From the NCBI GenBank assembly GCA_030835185.1, contig JAUQWL010000134.1, forward strand, positions 1 to 18,530: a stretch of 18,530 bases of DNA. The letters run 5' to 3'. The stretch comes from Solirubrobacterales bacterium (GTDB taxonomy: Bacteria; Actinomycetota; Thermoleophilia; Solirubrobacterales; 70-9). Of the stretch, positions 7,161 to 14,838 are shown one piece after another (position 1 is the first letter of the stretch; every line of letters begins with the position of its first letter). The translations under genes and the position numbers were made by a program. A model generated the notes under the pieces. It searched no databases. It saw only the letters and a program-made list of their open reading frames with translations, and was not told the origin of the DNA.

Positions 7161-8831
7161 TTGATCCAGGCAATCCTGCAGCGCCGGAGAACGGTCGTGA
7201 CCGGCAGATTGACCGCGGCTCTTTCCGGAACGGTCGCAGTCGCATTTCTGTTCTGTGCCGTCACGGCGACCGGCGCCGTCGCCGGCAAGAGGCAGAAGAC
7301 GAAGGCACGACCGAACATCGTGCTCGTTCAGGCCGACGACGCGGTGGTCAGCGACCTGAAATACATGCCGAACGTGAAGCGGCTGATGAAGCGTGGCGGT
7401 ACGGACTTCTCGAACTACTTCGTCTCCTATGCGCTCTGCTGCACCGCCCGGACGACGCTGCTCACCGGTCAGTTCTCGCATAACCACGGGGTGCTCAGCA
7501 ACTTCCGGTCGAACGACGGCGGCTACTACACGTTCCGCGACCTCCCGGGTAGACGCAACCAGAAGAATTCGCTCGGTCCGTGGCTCAAACGGGCCGGTTA
7601 CCGCACCGCCCTGATCGGCAAGTACCTCAACGAGTACGGCGCGCTGGACCGCACGGAGGTGCCACCCGGCTGGAACCGCTGGGTCGGACTTCTCGACAAT
7701 TCGACGTACGACTACTACAACTACGCGCTGAACATCGACGGCAAGGTCCGCTACTACGGCGACCCGGAATACGCAAGGGCCCAGCTTGACCTGGCGACGT
7801 CGGTCATCAACGAACCCGCCGGCAGCTTTCCCGAGCTGATGGCCAAGTTCAGGACGGTCTTCCAGCCCTTCGACTACTTCGGCTGGCAGCGTGAAAAGGA
7901 TTACACGATGGATGTCGGCGGCAGGTTCGCAGCCGACTTCGTGAAGAGCTCGGCGCCCCGGCGGAAGCCGTTCTTCCTCTACTACTCGCCGCCCGGTCCG
8001 CACGCCGAGGACACCAATCACATCCAGGGGCTGCGCCCCGGGGCGCCCGGACCGGATCCCCGCCCCCCGGCCCGGTACCGGAACACCTTCGACGACGTCG
8101 ATCTGCCGATGCCGCCTTCATTCAACGAAGCCGACGTGTCCGACAAGGAGATCAACCTGAGCGGCCTGCCACTCCTGGACGAGAGCCAGATCGCCGAGAT
8201 CACCGACAACTACCGCGGTCGCCTCGGCGCGGTCAAGGCGGTCGATGACCAGGTGGGCCGCATCGCCAGGCAGGTGCGCCGGGCGGGCGAGATGAAGAAC
8301 ACGTACTTCATCTTCAACTCCGACAACGGCTACCTGCAGGGCGAGCACCGGCTGCGCGGCTCGAAGTTCCTCCCATACGAAAACTCGATCCGGGTCCCGA
8401 CCCTGATCAGTGGGCCGGGGGTGAAGCGGGGAAAGACGGAGCGCGGCAACGCGATCGATGTCGACCTCGCGCCGACGATCCTCGACATGGCCGGAGCCAG
8501 GCCCGGCCGGGTCATGGACGGCGTGTCACTTCTTCCGGCGGCCAAGGGAAAGCGCCCGATCCCCCGGAGAAACGTCCTGCTCCAGGCGATGAGGCCGCTA
8601 CTCAAGTTCCATACGCCCCTGACCGCTTTCGACCTCCCGTTCTACGGGGTCCGGACCCACCGCTTCAAGTACATCCACTGGTCCTTCGACGCGATCGAGC
8701 TGTACGACCTCGACAACGATCCGGACGAACTGGTCAATCTGGCCAGGAACCCGGCCTGGGCCGACAAGATCGAGCAGCTCGAGAAGGTGGCCGAGCGGCT
8801 GAGCCAGTGCCGCGGCTCGGCCTGCCGCTGA
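7161..8831 (+). CDS. Sulfatase family protein, probably exported
   Basis: This 556-residue alkaline-phosphatase-fold sulfatase would hydrolyse a sulfate ester of unknown identity outside the cytoplasm. The N-terminus has Arg residues (QRRR, 7-10), a hydrophobic stretch at about 19-41 and a probable cleavage after AVA near 41, i.e. a signal peptide or anchor. Metal and active-site landmarks follow: PNIVLVQADD with Asp59/Asp60, the formylglycine motif region LCCTAR with Cys93 and Arg97, TGQFSHNHGV, GKYLNEYG, and NSDNG with Asp388/Asn389. The usual CxPxR motif reads C-C-T-A-R here, with Thr for Pro. Two cysteines near the end (CRGSAC) could form a disulfide. TTG 7161 is chosen because GGAGAGGA (7148-7155) is 5 nt upstream. 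A formylglycine-generating enzyme would be needed and is not in the window. Confidence 0.88.
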   Translation: MIQAILQRRRTVVTGRLTAALSGTVAVAFLFCAVTATGAVAGKRQKTKARPNIVLVQADDAVVSDLKYMPNVKRLMKRGGTDFSNYFVSYALCCTARTTLLTGQFSHNHGVLSNFRSNDGGYYTFRDLPGRRNQKNSLGPWLKRAGYRTALIGKYLNEYGALDRTEVPPGWNRWVGLLDNSTYDYYNYALNIDGKVRYYGDPEYARAQLDLATSVINEPAGSFPELMAKFRTVFQPFDYFGWQREKDYTMDVGGRFAADFVKSSAPRRKPFFLYYSPPGPHAEDTNHIQGLRPGAPGPDPRPPARYRNTFDDVDLPMPPSFNEADVSDKEINLSGLPLLDESQIAEITDNYRGRLGAVKAVDDQVGRIARQVRRAGEMKNTYFIFNSDNGYLQGEHRLRGSKFLPYENSIRVPTLISGPGVKRGKTERGNAIDVDLAPTILDMAGARPGRVMDGVSLLPAAKGKRPIPRRNVLLQAMRPLLKFHTPLTAFDLPFYGVRTHRFKYIHWSFDAIELYDLDNDPDELVNLARNPAWADKIEQLEKVAERLSQCRGSACR

Positions 8832-8865
8832 TCGGTCTGCGCTGATCGACCGGGGTCGCAACGAG

Positions 8866-9264
8866 ATGAACGAATCCGCAATCGAGCCTACGCCGGAGCA
8901 GATCGCCCGGCTGGCTTCTTCAACCGAAGAGGGCCCGATCGCGATGGTGAACCTGCTCCGTTTCCGGGAAGAAGCCGGGGAGCCCGATTCGGGGATGTCC
9001 GGCGCCGAGGCCTACGGGCTGTACAGCCAGGGGGTCGCACCCCTCCTGGAGGCTGTCGGAGCGAAGGTCCTGAGTGCGGTCCAATGCCGGCAGAGCGTCA
9101 TCGGCCCGCCGGAGGCCGAATGGCACATGTCGATCATCGTCGAGTATCCCTCGCCCGGGGCCTTCATCGAGATGGTCAGCGATCCGGGCTATCGGGAGGT
9201 CGCCGTCCACCGCACGGCCGCACTCGCCGACAGCCGTCTCATCCTCTCCGCGAGGCTCGTGTGA
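8866..9264 (+). CDS. DUF1330 domain-containing protein
   Basis: The 132 residues fit the small alpha/beta ferredoxin-like dimeric fold of DUF1330. The typical first strand is IAMVNLLRFR near 25-34, followed by SGAEAYGLYSQGVAPLLEAVGAKV, a central EWHMSIIVEYPSPGAFIEMVSDPGYREV block and a last strand with LILSARLV. DUF1330 proteins have no firmly established reaction. No signal peptide or membrane segment is seen, so it should be cytoplasmic. ATG 8866 has no clear Shine-Dalgarno. It starts 34 nt after the sulfatase stop, so read-through from the sulfatase is possible. Its TGA overlaps the GTG of the next gene (GTGA), so the two are translationally coupled and probably work together. Confidence 0.8.
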   Translation: MNESAIEPTPEQIARLASSTEEGPIAMVNLLRFREEAGEPDSGMSGAEAYGLYSQGVAPLLEAVGAKVLSAVQCRQSVIGPPEAEWHMSIIVEYPSPGAFIEMVSDPGYREVAVHRTAALADSRLILSARLV

Positions 9265-10628
9265 AGGCCCCTGCCGGCTCATACTGGCCGCGGCCCTGGA
9301 GCTGTGAGGACGGCGGCCCGCGCCGCTGGGGCAACCCCGACGGTCAGGCCGGCCTCGATATCAAGCCGGGGGAACGCCTCCGGGTCAAGGCAAAGATGGA
9401 CGCCTACGCCTGCGACATGGTGATCCGCCGCGAGCCGGGTGAGCTGTTCGCCCTCAGGCACACACTGCCGGCCGGCGACCCGCTGGCGGGCGATGTGGAT
9501 GGCTGGATCGAGAAGCTGGACCCGCAGACCCTGGAAGTGGTCGCTTCCTCTCCGCGTCTTGCTGCGGGGCGGTACTGGCCGGGAGGCATCGCCGCGCATG
9601 CCAACGGCGACATCCACATGGTTTTCGGCCGCTCGGCGCACCGCCTGACCCCGGATCTGGAAGTGCTCGCCTCGAGGGTTCTCCCGGTCGACCGTCCGTA
9701 CAATTCCTTCGTCCTGCTCGACGGCGGCGAGCTGGTCACCAAGGACTGCGACGCTCCCGCCGGCCTGGCCCGTTCGACCGTTTCGGTTCTCGACCCGGAA
9801 TCGCTCGAATCGCTCGTGCCGGAACTGGAGCTTCCCGAGCCGAGCATCGCCCGCCTGTCTTCCGACGGAAGCAGCGTGATCGCGGTCGGAACGGAGACGG
9901 TGTTCCGGCTCCTGTTCGACAGGGATGCGGGCCGACTCGAGATCGACGAGACCTGGAATCCGCGCTACGGGCCGGCGCCCGGGCGCAGCTACGGCTGGGA
10001 CCCGGTGGTCACCGACGAGCACGTCTTCTGGATGGATCAGGGCAGGAACTCGACCGACTGGTCGATGGTCGGCACCGGCGAGTCTTCTGCTCCGGTCCGG
10101 CTCTGGTGGGCGAGGATCGACGATCCGCAGGCCCTGCGGTCGGTTGAGATCAGCGGACTCCCTCATGGCACGGAATCGAATCCTCCGGCCTGGGATCCGG
10201 TCAACCGCATCGTGGTCGCCTACGACGCCGGAAACGAGGTGCTGCGCGCCTGGAAGCTGGAGGGGGACGAACTCCGCCCGCTCTGGCGCCGGGACGGATT
10301 CGCGCACGCCGGCCACTTGGTGCTTTACCCCGATACGCGGGAGCTTGTCGCCCAGGACTGGCGCGGTCTCTCCCTGCTCCGCCGGCCGGCGATCCGCAGG
10401 TTGAGCCGGCCGGCATTGAGACGACTGGGCCACTCGGCGAGGGCCCGTCGTTTCTCCCGTCCGCTCGGAACGGACCATCTGGTGGTACTCGACCTGGACA
10501 ACGGCGCCGACAAGGCCAGGGTTGCCGTTTCTTCACCGAGCCAGGCTTTTCTCTTTCCTGCCCCGGGCTTTTCCCGTGACTTCTACTACCAGTCGATAAC
10601 TACGATCGCCCGTGTTTCAGTCGAATGA
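9261..10628 (+). CDS. Protein of unknown function, probable beta-propeller
   Basis: From GTG 9261 the product is 455 residues. I do not recognise a named family. It begins with a Trp-rich segment (SYWPRPWSCEDGGPRRW). Repeated units follow of the kind LDPQTLEVV, GGIAAHANGDIHMVFG, LDPESLESLVPELELP, LSSDGSSVIAVG, DPVVTDEHVFWMDQG and DPVNRIVVAYDAGNEVLRAW, each like one blade of a WD40/PQQ-type propeller. Around residues 375-400 there is an Arg-rich insertion with two near-copies of RRPAIRRL/SRPALRRL. There is no signal peptide, so it should be cytoplasmic. The frame is open further upstream, but the GTG overlapping the DUF1330 stop (GTGA) is the natural start. The tight coupling suggests a shared role with DUF1330; no catalytic residues can be named. 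Confidence 0.72.
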   Translation: MKAPAGSYWPRPWSCEDGGPRRWGNPDGQAGLDIKPGERLRVKAKMDAYACDMVIRREPGELFALRHTLPAGDPLAGDVDGWIEKLDPQTLEVVASSPRLAAGRYWPGGIAAHANGDIHMVFGRSAHRLTPDLEVLASRVLPVDRPYNSFVLLDGGELVTKDCDAPAGLARSTVSVLDPESLESLVPELELPEPSIARLSSDGSSVIAVGTETVFRLLFDRDAGRLEIDETWNPRYGPAPGRSYGWDPVVTDEHVFWMDQGRNSTDWSMVGTGESSAPVRLWWARIDDPQALRSVEISGLPHGTESNPPAWDPVNRIVVAYDAGNEVLRAWKLEGDELRPLWRRDGFAHAGHLVLYPDTRELVAQDWRGLSLLRRPAIRRLSRPALRRLGHSARARRFSRPLGTDHLVVLDLDNGADKARVAVSSPSQAFLFPAPGFSRDFYYQSITTIARVSVE

Positions 10629-10632
10629 GGAG

Positions 10633-10680
10633 CCCGTCACGATCCTGTTCGACGGGTCCGTTCGGCGTCTTGCCTCGCCG
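10633..10680. terminator. Two tandem hairpins between convergent genes
   Basis: CCCGTC (10633-10638) pairs with GACGGG (10651-10656) across a 12-nt loop, and CGGCG (10663-10667) pairs with CGCCG (10676-10680) across an 8-nt loop. They fill the 57-nt gap between the stops of the propeller-like gene and the P-loop ATPase gene. There is no U-tract. Position and stems support a bidirectional terminator. Confidence 0.38.
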
Positions 10681-10685
10681 GGAAA

Positions 10686-11714
10686 TCAGCCGGGCAGCTT
10701 TTCCTTCAGGAACGCCGCAAGCTCCGGACCGGTGTTCGGGTCGATCACGCTGAGCGCGGGTACTCCGGTCATCTTTTCGATCAGGCGGATCCCGGCTTCG
10801 GTGCTGGTCGAGCGACCGGAGACGAGATCGGGTTTGACCCCGAAGGCCTCGATCACGCCGAGCACCGCATAGGGGTCGGAGGCGCAGAGGATGGTCAGGC
10901 TGACGTTCTCTTCCAGCACCTTCATCGCGATGTCTCCGCAGTAGGGCTCCAGTGGCGAAGCTCCCGCCTCGATGATGACCACGTCCGGATCGGACTCGGC
11001 CAGCCTCGAGCAGAGCAGCTTCAGGCGGCCTTCGTATTCGTCCGGTGGAATCACGGTCGAGGGCAGGCCGACGTCGACGAAGTCCATGGTCGGCTCGGCA
11101 CCGGCCCGCTTCATCGCCAGGATGTCGCGAAGCCGGCCCACACCGGTGACCTTGGCACCCGCCACCCGCCTCCCCATGGCGACGAGCTCCCGGATGGCCG
11201 CCACTGCCGCCACCGTCTTGCCGGAGTCCATCGAGGTGCCGATGATCAGGATTACCGGTGCTTCCAGCTGCTTCTCGCCGGCTGGAGGAACGAAGTCCTT
11301 CATCCGGCAGGGTTCGCCGTTGCGGGACGCGTGCCCTATGTACCCGACGTTTGCCAGATCGGCGCTCTGGAGTGCCGCCGAGGTGCACACCCCCAGCACG
11401 CCCGCCGCGGTCAGGGTCTGCATTTCCAGATCCTCGCCGATCTCGCGCCAGTCACCCACCACCTCCAGGGTCGCGGCGCGGGTGCCGAGCGCACCGATCA
11501 GCCGGTCGCCGGGGAACATCTCAACCAGGCTGCCGTCGACGGTTTCGACTTCGTAGCAGGCGGGACCCTCCTCGAGCATCTCGACCACGACGTAGTCGCC
11601 GCGCGACCACTTGTCGCGCGCCAGTTCGACGACCTCGGGCAGGTTGCGGTCGAAGTCGGTGATGCGCGTCAGGCTGGGGAGCAGCAGGCGGGCCTCCTGG
11701 CGGGGCTCTTTCAT
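10686..11714 (-). CDS. P-loop NTPase resembling DUF1611/dethiobiotin-synthetase-like enzymes
   Basis: The 342 residues have two parts. Residues 1-150 form an alpha/beta domain of unknown role (YVVVEMLEEGPACYEVETVD, FPGDRLIGALGTRAA). From about 153 there is a P-loop NTPase domain with a Walker A, GTSMDSGKT at 159-167, then AGAKVTGVG, a Walker-B-like DVVIIEAGASPLEP and a final Rossmann-like segment. The order matches DUF1611 (COG3367) and the related dethiobiotin synthetase/SIMIBI NTPases, although the match outside the P-loop is loose. Some DUF1611 members (DgcN) are D-glutamate N-acetyltransferases; I do not claim that activity here. The ATG overlaps the stop of the M20 peptidase gene (ATGA, 11711-11714), so it is the last gene of a coupled three-gene operon. 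A role on a glutamate-like product of the peptidase is a guess. Confidence 0.6.
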   Translation of the reverse strand: MKEPRQEARLLLPSLTRITDFDRNLPEVVELARDKWSRGDYVVVEMLEEGPACYEVETVDGSLVEMFPGDRLIGALGTRAATLEVVGDWREIGEDLEMQTLTAAGVLGVCTSAALQSADLANVGYIGHASRNGEPCRMKDFVPPAGEKQLEAPVILIIGTSMDSGKTVAAVAAIRELVAMGRRVAGAKVTGVGRLRDILAMKRAGAEPTMDFVDVGLPSTVIPPDEYEGRLKLLCSRLAESDPDVVIIEAGASPLEPYCGDIAMKVLEENVSLTILCASDPYAVLGVIEAFGVKPDLVSGRSTSTEAGIRLIEKMTGVPALSVIDPNTGPELAAFLKEKLPG

Positions 11715-12874
11715 AGCTGCCTTTCCGGTGGGCCGGCCAGCAGGCAGGCCAGCAGGGCGGCCCGTTCGGGCATCCGTTCGATCACGAGGTGTTCATGCTG
11801 TGCATGGGCCCCGTCGCCGACAGCGCCGAGGCCGTCGAGCGTCGCGGTCAGCGCACTGGCGTAGTTCCCGTCGGAGGCGCCACCCACATGGGCCTCGCTG
11901 ATCTCGATTCCGAGGGCGTCGGCGGCCGACACCGCCTTCTCCCAGAGTGCCTGATTGCGGGGGGTCGGCTCCATCGGCGGCCGGTTGAAGCCGCCGTCGA
12001 TTTCCAGCGTCACCCGCTCGGCGGTCGGATGGAGTCCGCGGATCGCCTGCTCGATCGCGACGGCATCGTCTGCGGTGCTGACCCGTGCTTCGATTTCGGC
12101 GCTCGCCTCCGGGGCGACGATGTTCGGATGCATGCCCCCGTCGATCCTGCCGACGTTTACGGTGATGCCGCGCTCCGGGTCGTCGAGCTCGAAAAGGTGG
12201 CCGACCTGCCGGGAGAGCTCCCGGATCGCACTTGCCCCTGCGGTCGGCTCCAGGCCGGCGTGACTGGCGACCCCCGCGACGTGCAGAGTGAAGCGTCCGA
12301 CTCCCTTGCGACCCGTCTTCAGGCTTCCGTGTGGCCCGAACGACGGCTCCATCACGTACGCCCTCGAAGCGCCGGCTGCGAGGTGCCTGATCGTCTGTCT
12401 CGAGTCGGGGCTCCCGATCTCCTCGTCGCAGTTGAGCATGACCACCGGCCGGCAGGGCATCGGGACGTCGAGTTCCCGGTTGACCCGCAGCGCGTAGACC
12501 ATCTGGGCCAGACCACCCTTCATGTCGAAGACACCGGGTCCGTGAAGGCGGCCGTCGCGTCGTTCGACCGGCATCGTCGCGACCGTACCGACCGGCCAGA
12601 CCGTGTCGAAGTGGCCGAGCAGCAGCTGGCTCGGTCCGTCATCCCGGTTTGGCGGCAGCGTTGCGAGAAGGTGATCGCGGCCGCCCGGGCCCGGCAGGCG
12701 CTCAACTTCGAATCCGAGTCCGGCGAGCAGATCTTGGAGTTGCGAGCGGACCGCTTCCTGGGCCGGTCCGTCGAGCGACGGCGACTCGGCTTCGGCGAGG
12801 CGGGCTGCGAGGTCGACCATCTCCTCCTGGCGCTCGCGTAGCCAAGCCAGCAGTTCGGTGGGGTGGGGCGTCAA
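11711..12874 (-). CDS. M20 family metallopeptidase, carboxypeptidase-G2-like
   Basis: From TTG 12874 the product is 387 residues. The dinuclear zinc site of M20A peptidases is complete: His88 and Asp90 in LLGHFDTV, Asp117 in FDMKGG, Glu151/Glu152 in CDEEIGS, Glu176 in VMEPSF and His362 near the end (HAQHEHLV). The spacing 88-117-151-152-176 is the same as 112-141-175-176-200 in Pseudomonas carboxypeptidase G2, which removes C-terminal glutamate from folates and similar amides. The lid/dimer domain includes GVASHAGLEPTAG with His205. There is no signal peptide, so it acts in the cytoplasm. The frame continues upstream into the flavin reductase gene, but that extension is Arg-rich antisense-like sequence. 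TTG 12874 overlaps the flavin reductase TGA (TTGA) and gives a normal N-terminus. The substrate is uncertain. Confidence 0.88.
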   Translation of the reverse strand: MTPHPTELLAWLRERQEEMVDLAARLAEAESPSLDGPAQEAVRSQLQDLLAGLGFEVERLPGPGGRDHLLATLPPNRDDGPSQLLLGHFDTVWPVGTVATMPVERRDGRLHGPGVFDMKGGLAQMVYALRVNRELDVPMPCRPVVMLNCDEEIGSPDSRQTIRHLAAGASRAYVMEPSFGPHGSLKTGRKGVGRFTLHVAGVASHAGLEPTAGASAIRELSRQVGHLFELDDPERGITVNVGRIDGGMHPNIVAPEASAEIEARVSTADDAVAIEQAIRGLHPTAERVTLEIDGGFNRPPMEPTPRNQALWEKAVSAADALGIEISEAHVGGASDGNYASALTATLDGLGAVGDGAHAQHEHLVIERMPERAALLACLLAGPPERQL

Positions 12875-13500
12875 AGCCGGAAGTCCGTGTGGAACGGGAA
12901 TGAGTTGCTTTCCGAGATCTCGGCGAACCGGCCCGGGCTGAGGTAGGCGAGCAAAGGTGACTCTGCGAGAAGTTCCGCGTCGTCGCCCTCGTACACGCGC
13001 ATCGAGCGTTCGTCGACCGCGGCGGCGACCACCTCGCCTATGATCAGCGTGTTCTCGCCGAACCCTTCGACGATCTGCTCGAGCCTGCATTCGAGCCACA
13101 GATAGGCATCGCGGACAAGCACGCCTTCGACCTCGGACGCGGCGAAGACGGGGATCGCTTCGAGGCTCGGCTTCTCGCCGTCCGACTCCCGTGGGCCGGC
13201 GGCGAGGCTCGTCTCGACGATCTGTTCCGGTCGCGGGAAGCTGACCGTGAACTCGCCGGTGCGCTGGGCGTTCTGCTGGGTGGCGTGTCGGGGACTGCAG
13301 ACGAAGCAGAAGTGATTGCTCCAGCCGAGCGGCATCGCCATGTGTTTCGGCGCGAGGTTGTGCTCTTCGCCATCCGGTTCGATCGTGCCGACCAGAATGA
13401 GCGGCGCCACCGTAAAGAACGAGGTCCAGATCGGCGAGCCGACCGGTAGGGGGACGGGCCGCTGCCCGGGAGTCCCCTGTCCTTCAGTCTGATCGGGCAT
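12871..13500 (-). CDS. Flavin-reductase-like FMN-binding split-barrel protein
   Basis: The 209 residues match the flavin reductase-like domain: an initial FFTVAPLILVGTIEPDGEEHNLAPK strand-turn-strand, the GWSNHFCFVCSPRHATQQNAQRTGEFTVSFP block where FMN normally binds, and a central LVRDAYLWLECRLEQIVEGF with IIGEVVAAAVDE. Members bind FMN and reduce flavins or act as small oxidoreductases or sensors; the activity of this one cannot be read from sequence. It is cytoplasmic. ATG 13500 lies 6 nt after a TATGGT box, so the mRNA may be leaderless. It is the first gene of an operon with the M20 peptidase (4-nt overlap) and the P-loop NTPase, and it is divergent from sqr with a symmetric control region between them. 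Confidence 0.82.
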   Translation of the reverse strand: MPDQTEGQGTPGQRPVPLPVGSPIWTSFFTVAPLILVGTIEPDGEEHNLAPKHMAMPLGWSNHFCFVCSPRHATQQNAQRTGEFTVSFPRPEQIVETSLAAGPRESDGEKPSLEAIPVFAASEVEGVLVRDAYLWLECRLEQIVEGFGENTLIIGEVVAAAVDERSMRVYEGDDAELLAESPLLAYLSPGRFAEISESNSFPFHTDFRL

Positions 13501-13506
13501 GGCCCC

Positions 13507-13512
13507 ACCATA
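13507..13512 (-). promoter_or_regulatory. -10 box (TATGGT) of the flavin reductase operon
   Basis: On the minus strand TATGGT is followed by GGGGCC and the ATG at 13500, so transcription should start on or beside the start codon. The same TATGGTGGG occurs at the same distance before the divergent sqr gene. A reading of GGTGGGG as a weak ribosome site cannot be excluded. Confidence 0.5.
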
Positions 13513-13529
13513 TCTGCGGGCGGCCTGGT

Positions 13530-13560
13530 CCCGTTTCCGGCTTTCCCCGTTTCGAACGGG
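13530..13560. promoter_or_regulatory. Candidate operator: CCCGTT half-sites with a central dyad
   Basis: CCCGTT-TCG-AACGGG (13546-13560) is a perfect 6-bp inverted repeat with a 3-nt centre. A third half-site CCCGTT (13530-13535) repeats 16 nt upstream and overlaps the expected -35 of the flavin reductase promoter. The dyad centre, 13553, is 53 nt from the ATG at 13500 and 54 nt from the ATG at 13607. This geometry suggests one regulator acting on both operons. A chance dyad or a hairpin remains possible, and no regulator gene is in the window. Confidence 0.45.
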
Positions 13561-13594
13561 TAGTTCCTACTGAGTGCATGAGCCTTTGACGGAT

Positions 13595-13600
13595 TATGGT
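13595..13600 (+). promoter_or_regulatory. -10 box (TATGGT) of the sqr operon
   Basis: TATGGT is followed by GGGTCT and the ATG at 13607. This mirrors the divergent flavin reductase promoter and supports a leaderless sqr message and the choice of ATG 13607 over GTG 13574. No good -35 is present 16-19 nt upstream, which would fit activator-dependent expression. Confidence 0.5.
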
Positions 13601-13606
13601 GGGTCT

Positions 13607-14830
13607 ATGACCTCAACTGCCACCGATTCGAAGCGTGCTGTCGTCGTGGGTTCCAGTTTCGCCGGTCTGACCGCGGCGTTCGAGTTGCGCAAGCATCTCG
13701 ACAGGAAACACGAGGTTGTCGTGATCGAGCCCCGGGATCACTTCACTTTCATTCCCTCGTTGATCTGGGTTCCGTTCGGGAAGCGCGACCCCGAGGACGT
13801 CACCTTCAAGCTCGAGCCGGTCTATGCGAAGAAAGGCATCAGGTTCATCAACGATGCCGCCGCGAGCTTCGATCTCGACAACCGCAAGGTGATCACCACC
13901 GGCGGGGAGGAGGTCGCGTACGACAGTCTGGTGGTGGCGACGGGGCCAAAGCTGGCATTCGACCGGATCGACGGACTCGGGCCGGAGAACGGCTACACCC
14001 AGTCGGTCTGCAACCTCGAGCACGCCATGCAGACCCGCGAGGCCTGGGAGCGCTTTCTCCAGAACCCCGGACCGGTCGTGGCCGGCACCGCCCAGGGCGG
14101 TTCCTGCTTCGGCGCTTCTTATGAGTTCCTGCTCAACACCCACCACCGGATCAGGAAGGCCGGGCTTGAAGACGTGGCACCGGTGACCTTCATCACCGCA
14201 GAGCCTTTCCTCGGCCACTTCGGCCTCGGCGGAGTCGCCGACTCGCAGCAGCGGGTCGAGAAGTACTTCGACAAGCTCGGCATCGAAGGCATTGCGAACA
14301 ACGTCATCACGGAAGTCCGGGACGGCGAGATCGAGCTCAAGGGCGGTCGCAAGCTGCCGTTCGCGTTCTCGATGATCGTACCGTCGTTCGCCGGGGTGGA
14401 TGCGGTCAGCCGGACCGAAGGCCTCGGCAATCCGGCCGGTTTCATCCCGGTCAACGACGAGTTCCGCCACGAGGAGATCGAGAACGTCTATGCCGCCGGC
14501 GTCAACGTCGCGGTCGCCCCTCCGCAGCAGACAGAGGTTCCCGCCGGCGTGCCCAAGACCGGTCAGATGAGCGAAGTCATGGCCAAGGTCGCGGCGCAGA
14601 ACATGGCGGCCGACATCCAGGGCGGCGAGCGGCGGGAGATGCCGATGTCGGAGATGGAAGCCATCTGCATCCTCGACGGCGGAAACACCGGGATCATCTT
14701 CAAGGCCGATCACGTACTCGGCGAGTCCGAGCATCCTCGCGTAATGTCCGGTCCCCAGGCACACTGGGCGAAGATCGCCTTCGAAAAGATCTTTATGGGC
14801 AGCCGCAAGCTCGGCCACCCGATCCTCTAG
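13607..14830 (+). CDS. sqr: Sulfide:quinone oxidoreductase
   Basis: SQR oxidises sulfide to sulfane sulfur/polysulfide and passes electrons through FAD to the membrane quinone pool. The 407 residues start with an FAD-binding strand and GSSFAGL loop (AVVVGSSFAGLTAAFEL), then IEPRDHFTFIPSLIWVPFG. All three redox cysteines are present: Cys135 in SVCNLEHA, Cys167 in GGSCFGASYEF and Cys354 in AICILDGG. The Cys135-Cys167 spacing of 32 equals Cys128-Cys160 of Acidithiobacillus SQR. GHFGLGGVADS is another SQR hallmark, which separates it from NDH-2 and flavocytochrome-c sulfide dehydrogenase flavoproteins. There is no transmembrane helix; the C-terminal FEKIFMGSRKL could be an amphipathic membrane-binding helix. 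ATG 13607 follows the TATGGT box; GTG 13574 would add 11 unlikely residues. It heads an operon with osmC-like and methyltransferase genes. Confidence 0.9.
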   Translation: MTSTATDSKRAVVVGSSFAGLTAAFELRKHLDRKHEVVVIEPRDHFTFIPSLIWVPFGKRDPEDVTFKLEPVYAKKGIRFINDAAASFDLDNRKVITTGGEEVAYDSLVVATGPKLAFDRIDGLGPENGYTQSVCNLEHAMQTREAWERFLQNPGPVVAGTAQGGSCFGASYEFLLNTHHRIRKAGLEDVAPVTFITAEPFLGHFGLGGVADSQQRVEKYFDKLGIEGIANNVITEVRDGEIELKGGRKLPFAFSMIVPSFAGVDAVSRTEGLGNPAGFIPVNDEFRHEEIENVYAAGVNVAVAPPQQTEVPAGVPKTGQMSEVMAKVAAQNMAADIQGGERREMPMSEMEAICILDGGNTGIIFKADHVLGESEHPRVMSGPQAHWAKIAFEKIFMGSRKLGHPIL

Positions 14831-14838
14831 GAGAAGAA

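Noticed and set aside
9084..9260. Upstream extension of the propeller-like protein and similarly 15297-15365 for the methyltransferase
   Set aside because: Both lie inside the preceding real gene in a different frame; the GTG and TTG that overlap the preceding stops are natural coupled starts.
12875..13099. Upstream extension of the M20 peptidase
   Set aside because: It lies inside the flavin reductase gene in another frame and encodes Arg-rich sequence unlike any M20 N-terminus. The TTG overlapping the previous stop gives a normal start.
13613..14818. A 401-codon open frame on the minus strand opposite sqr
   Set aside because: sqr has the three SQR cysteines and hallmark motifs; the opposite frame is low-complexity shadow sequence.
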